Shown piece after piece: positions 25,026 to 33,160 of a stretch of DNA of 64,000 nucleotides. The position numbers and the translations under genes are program-made. The stretch comes from Filimonas lacunae (GTDB lineage Bacteria; Bacteroidota; Bacteroidia; Chitinophagales; Chitinophagaceae), in assembly GCF_002355595.1 (NCBI RefSeq), contig NZ_AP017422.1, positions 1,364,001-1,428,000 of the forward strand, given 5' to 3'. A model generated the notes under the pieces. The model had not been told where the DNA came from. It did no database searches and saw only the letters and a program-made list of their open reading frames with translations. Each line of letters starts with the position of its first letter. Position 1 is the stretch's first letter.

Positions 25026-28000
25026 GTGTTGAATAGAATAAAATATCTATATACGATTTGTTTTGTTGCGTGTTGTACATCAGCCATGATGCCCGTTGCA
25101 GGGAACGCGCAACAAAAGAAGCCGGTTAAACCCCTGCCACCAGTATCCTTAGGAGCCGGTGGCAGGCTTGTTTATACTGCCGATGAGCAGGGTAATCGTA
25201 TACCTGATTTCTCGTACAGTGGCTATATGGGCGGCAGTGTATCTGTGCCCGTTGCACCCGTGAGGGTAGTGGTGCCTGTTGCCAAAGGGGATAACACCCG
25301 TCGCATACAGGCAGCATTGGATTATGTAGCTGCTTTACCAGCAGATAAACAGGGAATACGTGGCGCTGTGCTGTTACAGGCAGGTGAATACCGTATAGAA
25401 GGCGGCCTGGCTATCAAAGCTTCCGGCGTGGTATTACGTGGCAGCGGTTCCGGTGCCAATGGCACGGTGCTGCTGGGAGCCGGTTATACCCGGCAAACGT
25501 TGATTACCGTGGGAGGAGTGAATAACCGCCGTTTACAAAGCAGTCATGCCGTTACCAGTGTGTATGTGCCGGTAAATGCCATGAGCCTGCAGGTGGCCGA
25601 TGCAGGTAGTTTTAAAGCAGGGGATAAGGTGGTGATACAACGCCCTTGTACCGCTGCCTGGATAGAGCAACTGGGTACTGATCATTTTGGCGGGGGCATT
25701 ACCTCGCTGGGATGGAAACCCGGCCAGCGTAACCTGCAGTGGGACAGAACCGTTACCGGTGTAAAAGGAAATGAACTGCAACTGGATGCACCTATCACTA
25801 CTGCATTGGATACTACTTATGGTGGTGGCACCGTTGCGGCTTATAGCTGGCAGGGGCGCATCAGCCAGTCAGGTGTAGAAAACCTGCGCCTGCGTTCGGA
25901 GTATGATGCTGCTAATAGTAAAGACGAAGACCATCGCTGGATGGCTATTGTGATAGAAAATGCTACGGATATCTGGGTAAGGCAAATGGTGTTTGAGCAC
26001 TTTGCCGGATCGGCAGTGGCTATACAGGAAACAGGCAGCCATGTTACGGTAGAAGATGCGCAGTCATTACAGCCGGTTTCTGAAATAGGCGGACAACGCC
26101 GTTATACCTTCTTTACTTCCGGACAGCAGTGTTTGTTTCAGCGTTTATATGCAGAATACGGTTATCACGATTTTGCTACCGGGTATTGTGCGGCAGGCCC
26201 TAATGCCTTTGTGCAGTGCGAGTCGCATTTGCCCTTTAGTTTTAGTGGAGGCATAGACAGCTGGGCTTCGGGTGTATTGTTTGATATTGTAAATGTAGAC
26301 GGTGAAGCGTTAAGCTATAAAAACCGCGGACAGGACGGGCAAGGTGCAGGATGGGCAGCTGCCAACAGTGTGTTCTGGCAATGCAGTGCTGCACGGGTAG
26401 ATTGTTACCGTCCGCCAGGTGCCCAAAACTGGGCGTTTGGAACCTGGGCGCAGTTTTCGGGCGATGGTTACTGGGATAATTCTAACGAAAGCATTCATCC
26501 ACGTAGCTTATACTACGCACAGCTGGCCGACAGGCTGGGCAGTGAGGTGGCAGCACGCACATGGTTGCTGCCGGTGGAAACAGAAGCTTCCAGCAGTCCT
26601 TCTGTAGAAGTGGCGGCAGAGCTGACAGCGCAGGCGGTACAACCCCGTAAAACGCTCCGTGAATTTATAGAACAAGCAGCTACCAGAGTACCCTTACCTA
26701 CAAGCAACAATGGCGTTAAAACCATTGAACAGGTAGGGGTGCCGGCAGCTAATATCATAACAGCAGCAGGTATCATGCAGGTGAGCAATGGCTGGCTGGT
26801 ACGTGGCAGTAATGTGTTAACGGGTATCCGGCGCGAAGTGCCCTGGTGGAATGGCAGTGTGCGCCCACATGGGTTGCCGGAAGCCAAACCGCATATTACC
26901 CGTTTTGTACCTGGCCGCACCGGCACCGGCTTAACCGATAACCTGGATGATATGACCGACAGCATGAAGGCCACCGGCATGATTGCACTGGATCATAATT
27001 ATGGTTTGTGGTACGAGCGCAGGAGGGATGATCATGAACGTATACGCCGTATTGATGGCGAAGTATGGCCCCCGTTTTATGAACTGCCTTTTGCACGCAG
27101 CGGACAGGGAAGCGCCTGGGATGGTTTAAGCAAATACGATCTAACAAAGTATAATAAATTTTACTGGGGCCGTTTACAACAGTATGCAAACCTGGCAGAT
27201 GAAAAAGGCCTGGTGCTGATACATGAAAACTATTTCCAGCACAACATTATAGAAGCGGGTGCCCACTATGCCGATTTTCCATGGCGCACAGCGAATAACG
27301 TTAACAACACAGGCTTTCCGGAGCCGGTGCCTTATGCAGGTGATAAGCGCATTTTTATGGCCGAGCAGTTTTACGACATCAGCAACCCCGAACGTCGCAA
27401 ACTACATCGTGCTTATATACGCCAGTGCCTGAACAACTTTGCCGCTAATAATGGAGTAGTGCAACTGATAGGGGCAGAATTTACAGGCCCGCTTCACTTT
27501 GTGCAATTCTGGATAGATATAATACAGGAATGGGAAACAGAAACGGGTAAAACAGTAGTGGTAGGTTTAAGCACCACCAAAGATGTGCAGGATGCTATTT
27601 TACAGGATGCTGCACGTGCGAAAACGGTGAACCTTATTGATATCCGTTACTGGCACTACCAGTTTGATGGCAAGTCGTATGCACCCGAAGGCGGGCGCAA
27701 CCTGGCTCCACGCCAGTGGGCGCGTTTGTTAAAGCCCAAAAGAAGTTCGTTTGAGCAGGTGTACCGTGCAGTAAGCGAATACCGTAAACAATATCCGGGT
27801 AAAGCCGTGATGTATTCCGGTGATGGCTACGATGCTTTTGGCTGGGCCGCTTTTATGGCCGGTGGCTCGCTGTGTAATATACCGGCGGTGAACAGCGCTT
27901 TCCTGGCAGCTGCTTCCGCTACTTTGCCGGCAGATACTACCACAGGAGAAAGTGGTTGTTACTGGTTAACACAACCTGGTAAAACCTATATCCTGTATAC

Positions 28001-28181
28001 TACAGGAGCTACAGCTGCACCTTCCTTAAACCTTACAGGTGTACAGGGCAATTTTGTAATACGCTGGATAAACGCACGCACCGGTGCTGTGGAAGGGAAA
28101 GAAGAAAAAGTGAAAGGTGGATCGGTGATACAATTACAGGCGCCTAAGGCCAATGCTATTGCCTGGGTGAATAAAGTATAA
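25026..28181 (+). CDS. Large secreted beta-helix protein with C-terminal TIM-barrel-like domain (DUF6298-like)
   Basis: The 1,051-residue protein has an N-terminal export signal (ending AGNAQQ). It starts at GTG 25026 or TTG 25029, since no in-frame ATG precedes the signal peptide. Residues of about 80-530 form a right-handed beta-helix of the pectin-lyase type (RRIQAALDYVAALP, VVLRGSGSGANGTVLLG). Residues of about 560-960 read as a separate enzyme-like domain with motifs DHNYGLWYERRRDDH, IHENYFQHN, QLIGAEFTGP and VMYSGDGYDAFGW, resembling the DUF6298 region as I recall it. A small C-terminal beta domain follows. Likely a two-part pectin-active enzyme; the reaction is unknown. Confidence 0.65.
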   Translation: MLNRIKYLYTICFVACCTSAMMPVAGNAQQKKPVKPLPPVSLGAGGRLVYTADEQGNRIPDFSYSGYMGGSVSVPVAPVRVVVPVAKGDNTRRIQAALDYVAALPADKQGIRGAVLLQAGEYRIEGGLAIKASGVVLRGSGSGANGTVLLGAGYTRQTLITVGGVNNRRLQSSHAVTSVYVPVNAMSLQVADAGSFKAGDKVVIQRPCTAAWIEQLGTDHFGGGITSLGWKPGQRNLQWDRTVTGVKGNELQLDAPITTALDTTYGGGTVAAYSWQGRISQSGVENLRLRSEYDAANSKDEDHRWMAIVIENATDIWVRQMVFEHFAGSAVAIQETGSHVTVEDAQSLQPVSEIGGQRRYTFFTSGQQCLFQRLYAEYGYHDFATGYCAAGPNAFVQCESHLPFSFSGGIDSWASGVLFDIVNVDGEALSYKNRGQDGQGAGWAAANSVFWQCSAARVDCYRPPGAQNWAFGTWAQFSGDGYWDNSNESIHPRSLYYAQLADRLGSEVAARTWLLPVETEASSSPSVEVAAELTAQAVQPRKTLREFIEQAATRVPLPTSNNGVKTIEQVGVPAANIITAAGIMQVSNGWLVRGSNVLTGIRREVPWWNGSVRPHGLPEAKPHITRFVPGRTGTGLTDNLDDMTDSMKATGMIALDHNYGLWYERRRDDHERIRRIDGEVWPPFYELPFARSGQGSAWDGLSKYDLTKYNKFYWGRLQQYANLADEKGLVLIHENYFQHNIIEAGAHYADFPWRTANNVNNTGFPEPVPYAGDKRIFMAEQFYDISNPERRKLHRAYIRQCLNNFAANNGVVQLIGAEFTGPLHFVQFWIDIIQEWETETGKTVVVGLSTTKDVQDAILQDAARAKTVNLIDIRYWHYQFDGKSYAPEGGRNLAPRQWARLLKPKRSSFEQVYRAVSEYRKQYPGKAVMYSGDGYDAFGWAAFMAGGSLCNIPAVNSAFLAAASATLPADTTTGESGCYWLTQPGKTYILYTTGATAAPSLNLTGVQGNFVIRWINARTGAVEGKEEKVKGGSVIQLQAPKANAIAWVNKV

Positions 28182-28185
28182 TCAG

Positions 28186-29556
28186 ATGAATAAAGTATAT
28201 ACCTTTTTTTGTTGCTGTTTACTGCTGGCTATGGGTGGCGTAAAAGCCCAGGCATTACCCGGTTTAAAAGTATCGGCCAATCACCGCTACCTGTTAACCG
28301 CAGATGGTGATCCTTTCTTCTGGCTGGGCGATACCGGTTGGCTGTTGTTTTCCAAACTAACAAGGGAGGAAGCGGTGCAATACCTGGAAGACAGAAAGGC
28401 CAAAGGCTTTAACGTAATACAAGCCATGGTGCTGCATACCGTGAAAGCAAAGAATGTGTATGGCGATTCGGCATTGGTGGGCAAAAACGTAGCCCGCCCG
28501 CTGATAAAAAAAGAACATGATTACTGGCAGCATGTCGATTACATTGTAAAGGCAGCAGAAAGCCGGGGCATATACGTAGCTATGGTGCCTGTTTGGGGCA
28601 GCGATGTAAAGGGCGGGCTGGTAAACAGTAAACAGGCTAAAACCTATGCTACCTTCCTGGCCAACCGTTATAAAGGCTTCAGCAATATTATCTGGATGAA
28701 TGGCGGCGATATCAAAGGCAGCGATTCTATACAGGTATGGAACACGATTGGCAGCACCTTATACCAGCTGGATAAAAACCACCTGGTTACTTTTCACCCG
28801 CGTGGCCGTTATTCTTCCTCTGCCTGGTTTCATAACCAAAGCTGGTTAAGCTTTAACGTGTTTCAATCGGGCCACCGCGATTATAGTCAGGATACTTCCA
28901 GAGGGGAATGGCATTATGGGGAAGACAACTGGAAGTATGTACAGCGCGATTTTAAACTGCAACCAGCGAAACCTTCTTTTGACGCAGAACCCATTTACGA
29001 AAATATACCACATGGTTTACACGATACACTGGCCGCTAAATGGAATGCCGGTGATGTGCGCCGTTATGGTTACTGGAGCGTGTTTGCCGGTGGGTGCGGT
29101 TATACCTATGGCAACAACGCGGTAATGCAGATGCGCAAGGCCGATGAAACCGAAACCGGTGCTTATGGTGCCAGGGATTACTGGTTTGATGCCATTAACA
29201 ATCCCGGCGCATCGCAAATGATACATATTAAACAGTTACTGTTATCGCGTCCTTACCTGGAGCGCGTGCCCGATGCTACTTTAATTGCAGAAGGCACGCA
29301 GGGCGAGCGTTATAATTACCTGGCCGCTACGCGTGGTAAAAAATATGCTTTTGTTTATACCTATACCGGTCGCAACATTACTATTGCGCCGGGTAAAATA
29401 CAAGGCAACACTATTAAAGCACAGTGGTATAACCCACGCAATGGGGAGTACATCGCTATTGAAACGTATGCCAATACTGCCACTAAAACCTTTGACCCTC
29501 CGGGTGAGCCCGCAGCAGGAAACGATTGGGTATTGGTTTTAGACAGTACAGATTAA
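28186..29556 (+). CDS. Secreted glycosidase of the GH140 (apiosidase) type
   Basis: The 456-residue exported protein (signal peptide ending VKAQ) has a DUF4038-type TIM barrel and a C-terminal beta domain (TYTGRNITIAPGKI onward, putative collagen-binding type). This is the architecture of GH140, whose founding member BT1012 removes D-apiose in rhamnogalacturonan II degradation. BT1012's catalytic residues are Asp187 and Glu284; here Asp175 in NGGDIKGS and Glu268 in FDAEPIYEN lie at matching spacing and context. The barrel opens with FFWLGDTGWLLF, a family landmark. Four bases separate it from the preceding gene. Apiose is nearly confined to RG-II and apiogalacturonan, so this gene is the best substrate clue in the locus. 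Confidence 0.78.
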   Translation: MNKVYTFFCCCLLLAMGGVKAQALPGLKVSANHRYLLTADGDPFFWLGDTGWLLFSKLTREEAVQYLEDRKAKGFNVIQAMVLHTVKAKNVYGDSALVGKNVARPLIKKEHDYWQHVDYIVKAAESRGIYVAMVPVWGSDVKGGLVNSKQAKTYATFLANRYKGFSNIIWMNGGDIKGSDSIQVWNTIGSTLYQLDKNHLVTFHPRGRYSSSAWFHNQSWLSFNVFQSGHRDYSQDTSRGEWHYGEDNWKYVQRDFKLQPAKPSFDAEPIYENIPHGLHDTLAAKWNAGDVRRYGYWSVFAGGCGYTYGNNAVMQMRKADETETGAYGARDYWFDAINNPGASQMIHIKQLLLSRPYLERVPDATLIAEGTQGERYNYLAATRGKKYAFVYTYTGRNITIAPGKIQGNTIKAQWYNPRNGEYIAIETYANTATKTFDPPGEPAAGNDWVLVLDSTD

Positions 29557-29583
29557 CGGTACCATTTTCGAAGCAACACATTC

Positions 29584-30504
29584 ATGAAGAAAACAACGCT
29601 ATACCTGTTTATTGTTTTATTACTTACCTCGTGCAGTGCACAGAAAAGAGCCTATGTATTTACCTCTTTTCATGAGCCTGCCACAGAAGGTTTGCGCATG
29701 TTGTATAGCTATGATGGCAGGCATTGGACCGATTTTGATACTACCTTATTGCATCCCAATGTAGGTGCACAGAAAGTAATGCGCGACCCCTCTATGGTAC
29801 AAGGGCCGGATGGTGTGTTTCACCTGGTGTGGACCAGCAGCTGGCGCGGTGATAAGGGTTTTGGCTATGCCAGCTCTACCGACCTGGTACACTGGAGCGA
29901 ACAGCGTTTTATACCCGTAATGGAACATGAACCGGAAACGGTGAACGTATGGGCGCCGGAATTGTTTTATGATGCAGACAGTGCGCGTTATGTAATTATA
30001 TGGGCTTCTACTATTCCCAATCGTTTTCCCAAAGGCGAGGAAGAAGAAAAGAACAACCACCGCATGTATTGCACCACCACTAAAGACTTTGTAACGTTTA
30101 CACCCACCCGGTTGTTTTTAGATCCGGGCTTTAGTGTCATCGATGCGGTAATTGTAAAGCAGGCTACCGGTAAATATGTGCTGGTGCTGAAAGACAATAC
30201 ACGCCCGGAAAGAGATATAAAAGTAGCATTCAGCAACCAGGTGTTAGGCCCGTATACGAATGTATCACAGCCATTTACCGCTAAATTAACAGAAGGACCT
30301 GCTGTGGTGAACACCGGTAAAGAGTGGCTGATTTATTACGATGCTTACGGGCAAAAGAACTTTGGAGCCGTAGCTACTACCGATTTTGTGCATTTTACCA
30401 ATGCTGCCGACCGCATACACGTGCCGGAAGGGCACAAGCACGGAACTATTTGTGAAATTAACCGTAAAACGCTGAAACAAATACAGCAGGGGTTACACAA
30501 ATAG
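29584..30504 (+). CDS. GH43-like five-bladed beta-propeller lipoprotein
   Basis: A 306-residue lipoprotein (lipobox LLTSC, Cys17) with the GH43/62-type propeller. The acidic residues fit the family's usual order: Asp68 in MRDPSM (base), Asp187 in SVIDAVIV (pKa modulator) and Glu237 in TEGPAVV (acid). Segments VWAPELFYD and FGYASSTDLVHW support the fold. GH43 enzymes cleave L-arabinofuranose, xylose or galactose. Lipidation suggests surface or periplasmic-membrane display. The length is at the short end for the family and there is no extra beta-sandwich. Subfamily and specificity cannot be read. It follows the GH140 gene by 27 bases. Confidence 0.75.
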   Translation: MKKTTLYLFIVLLLTSCSAQKRAYVFTSFHEPATEGLRMLYSYDGRHWTDFDTTLLHPNVGAQKVMRDPSMVQGPDGVFHLVWTSSWRGDKGFGYASSTDLVHWSEQRFIPVMEHEPETVNVWAPELFYDADSARYVIIWASTIPNRFPKGEEEEKNNHRMYCTTTKDFVTFTPTRLFLDPGFSVIDAVIVKQATGKYVLVLKDNTRPERDIKVAFSNQVLGPYTNVSQPFTAKLTEGPAVVNTGKEWLIYYDAYGQKNFGAVATTDFVHFTNAADRIHVPEGHKHGTICEINRKTLKQIQQGLHK

Positions 30505-30534
30505 CCTAATTTAAAGAATACTAAAACGAATGAT

Positions 30535-31293
30535 ATGTTAGAGAACAGCAGAAGAAAATTTATCAGGCAGCTTTCTTTAGGATCGGTAGCGGCAGTAAGT
30601 ATGCCCGCTATTGTTTCCAATGCATATGCAGGCGGAAAAAAGGCCAGGAAGATCAGTATTCAAAAAAATGATGTGATCCTGTTTCAGGGTGATTCTATCA
30701 CCGATGCAGGTCGCAAAAAAGACGACAAAGAAGCCAATAGCTCCGTGGCGCTGGGCAGGGGATACGCTGTTGCGGCAACTGCACAGCTATTATTACAACA
30801 TGCAGGCGATAACCTGAGCATTTATAACAGGGGCATCAGCGGTAATAAAGTATACCAGCTGGCCGAACGCTGGGATGCCGATTGCCTGGATATTAAACCC
30901 CGCGTTGTAAGCATACTGGTGGGAGTGAACGATTACTGGCACACGCTGGTAAATGGCTATAAAGGCACTGTTGATACCTATCGTAACGATTACGATGCAT
31001 TGCTGAAACGCACCCGCGAAAAGCTGCCCAACGTAGAACTGATTATTGGTGAACCCTTTGCCGTAAACAATGTAAAAGCGGTTACCGATGCCTGGTTTCC
31101 TGCATTTAACGACTACAGGCAGGTAGCGGCCGATCTGGCCAAAGCGTATGATGCCGTGTTTATTCCTTATCAAACCGTATTTAATAAAGCATTGGAAAAA
31201 GCACCGGGTTCGTACTGGACAGCAGATGGGGTGCATCCTTCCCTGGCGGGCGCTCAACTGATGTCGCAGGCCTGGCTGGAAGCGGTGAAGTAG
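30535..31293 (+). CDS. SGNH/GDSL hydrolase, Tat-exported (probable deacetylase of pectin)
   Basis: A 252-residue SGNH-fold esterase. The catalytic serine is Ser54 in FQGDSIT, the block II glycine lies near RGISGN, block III is VGVNDYWH, and the final Asp-His pair is DGVHPS (Asp231, His234). The N-terminus carries a twin-arginine signal (SRRKFIRQLSLG, then a hydrophobic stretch to SNAYA), so it should be exported folded. The family includes rhamnogalacturonan acetylesterases; acetyl groups occur on galacturonate in RG-I and aceric acid and fucose in RG-II. It could equally act on another ester. AACGA ends six bases before the ATG. Confidence 0.82.
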   Translation: MLENSRRKFIRQLSLGSVAAVSMPAIVSNAYAGGKKARKISIQKNDVILFQGDSITDAGRKKDDKEANSSVALGRGYAVAATAQLLLQHAGDNLSIYNRGISGNKVYQLAERWDADCLDIKPRVVSILVGVNDYWHTLVNGYKGTVDTYRNDYDALLKRTREKLPNVELIIGEPFAVNNVKAVTDAWFPAFNDYRQVAADLAKAYDAVFIPYQTVFNKALEKAPGSYWTADGVHPSLAGAQLMSQAWLEAVK

Positions 31294-31314
31294 GTGTTTA
31301 TTTAAAAAGTCCAT

Positions 31315-33144
31315 ATGAAGCGTTTGTTTACCATAGCATTGATTACCGTATCTTCTTTAAGTGCCACCGCACAGGATACCGTGCGTTATACAGGATCGGT
31401 ATTAAGTAATGTAGATTATCATCACGGGCAACTGAGCCCCGCCATAGGTGTGCACAACATACAGGTGATGCGCGCCAGCCGGGAACATCCCGAACTTACT
31501 GACGGACAGGGCTGGACTTATAACCATGCCCCTATGCTTGCTTACTGGAACAATACATTTTACCTGGAATATCTGAGCGACCCCGTTGGTGAGCATGTGC
31601 CGCCCGGACAGACATTACTGGTTACTTCTAAAGATGGTTACCACTGGAACAAACCAGTGGTCATTTTTCCACCTTATAAAGTGCCCGATGGCACTACCAA
31701 AGAAGGTGTTGCCGGCGTGGCTAAAGATCTGTATGCCACCATGCACCAGCGCATTGGTTTTTACACCGCTAAAAACAAGCGTTTACTGGCGTTGGCTTTT
31801 TATGGTATTACACTGGACGCTAAAGACGACCCCAACGATGGCAATGGCATAGGCAGGGTAGTGCGGGAAATAAAAGCAGATGGTACTTACGGTCCTATCT
31901 ACTTTATCCGCTACAACCATGCGTTCAATCAACAAAATACTTCTTATCCTTTTTATACTTCCAGCAAAGACAAAGGTTTTGTAGAAGCCTGTAACGAGCT
32001 GCTGGCTACCCCGCTGATGATGCAGCAATGGGTGGAAGAGGGAGACAGGAATGATCCGCTGATTCCTTTAAAAAAGCAATACAAAGCATTTTGCTATTAT
32101 CATTTACCCGATGGCAAAGTGGTGGGCCTGTGGAAATATGCGTTGACCAGCATCAGCACCAACGAAGGTAAAAGCTGGGTATATAACCCGTTGCGCGCAC
32201 CGGGCTTTGTAAATGCCAATGCTAAAATATGGGGACAGCGTACACCAGATGGTAAATACGCTACTGTATATAATCCTTCTGAGTTTCGCTGGCCGCTGGC
32301 TATATCTGTAAGTGACAATGGGTTGAATTATAAAAACCTGTTGCTGGTAAATGGCGAAATCACTTCCATGCGTTATGGCGGTAACTATAAATCGTATGGC
32401 CCGCAATATGTGCGTGGTATACAGGAAGGGGATGGCGTACCGCCAGGCAAGCGTTTTTGGGTTACCTACAGTATGAATAAAGAAGATATCTGGGCAGCTT
32501 CTATACCTGCGCCGGTGAGGGAGAAAGCAACGCAGTTTCCGGCAGATGATTTCAGTACAATGAATGCAGCCACTGCACTGGATGAGTGGAATATATACAG
32601 CCCTTTATGGGCGCCCGTGGCCATAGAGCAGCAGAAAGGTGCCAACGTGCTGGCGTTGCGCGACAAAGATCCTTTTGACTTTGGTAAGGCGGAGCGTGTA
32701 ATACCTGCTTCCACAGCATTAACGGCCAGCTTTAGCATCACCGCGCAACAGGATAATTATGGTGCGCTGGAAATAGAGTTTGTAGATGGAAAAGGCAATG
32801 CTGGTATTCGTATGATACTGGATTCGGCCGGAGAACTGGTAACCAAAGCAGGCTATCGCTTTAAACGCATTACTAAATATAAAGCAGGCGAGAAGCTGGA
32901 TATACAGGTAGTGATTAATACGGCTACCCGTTTTTATACCGTGAACATTAACGGTAAAACAGAAGGTGGGGCCAACCTGTTTTTTGCACCGCTGGAAAAC
33001 ATTCAGCGTATTGTGTTCAGAACCGGCAGTATCAGGCGTTTTCCGGATTCGGACACACCAACTGATCAAAATTATGATTTACCCAATGCAGGGGCCATTG
33101 ATAAAGAAGCGGCTTATTTTATTCACTCGTTGAAAGTTCAATAA
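31315..33144 (+). CDS. Sialidase-like beta-propeller protein with C-terminal beta-sandwich, possibly GH145-related
   Basis: The 609-residue protein has a signal peptide ending SATAQ. Residues of about 25-400 look like a propeller, with repeated aromatic and Asp-box-like turns (SKDGYHW, STNEGKSW, SDNGLNY). The N-terminal segment NVDYHHGQLSPAIGVHN places His47 in the position where GH145 alpha-L-rhamnosidases carry their catalytic histidine (His48 in BT3686, from memory). From about residue 405 a LamG/concanavalin-like beta-sandwich follows. Other options are a ulosonic-acid hydrolase or a non-catalytic binding propeller. It is between the esterase and the first GH2. The fold is fairly sure; family assignment is tentative. 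Confidence 0.5.
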   Translation: MKRLFTIALITVSSLSATAQDTVRYTGSVLSNVDYHHGQLSPAIGVHNIQVMRASREHPELTDGQGWTYNHAPMLAYWNNTFYLEYLSDPVGEHVPPGQTLLVTSKDGYHWNKPVVIFPPYKVPDGTTKEGVAGVAKDLYATMHQRIGFYTAKNKRLLALAFYGITLDAKDDPNDGNGIGRVVREIKADGTYGPIYFIRYNHAFNQQNTSYPFYTSSKDKGFVEACNELLATPLMMQQWVEEGDRNDPLIPLKKQYKAFCYYHLPDGKVVGLWKYALTSISTNEGKSWVYNPLRAPGFVNANAKIWGQRTPDGKYATVYNPSEFRWPLAISVSDNGLNYKNLLLVNGEITSMRYGGNYKSYGPQYVRGIQEGDGVPPGKRFWVTYSMNKEDIWAASIPAPVREKATQFPADDFSTMNAATALDEWNIYSPLWAPVAIEQQKGANVLALRDKDPFDFGKAERVIPASTALTASFSITAQQDNYGALEIEFVDGKGNAGIRMILDSAGELVTKAGYRFKRITKYKAGEKLDIQVVINTATRFYTVNINGKTEGGANLFFAPLENIQRIVFRTGSIRRFPDSDTPTDQNYDLPNAGAIDKEAAYFIHSLKVQ

Positions 33145-33160
33145 CGAAAGCATTGTTTAC

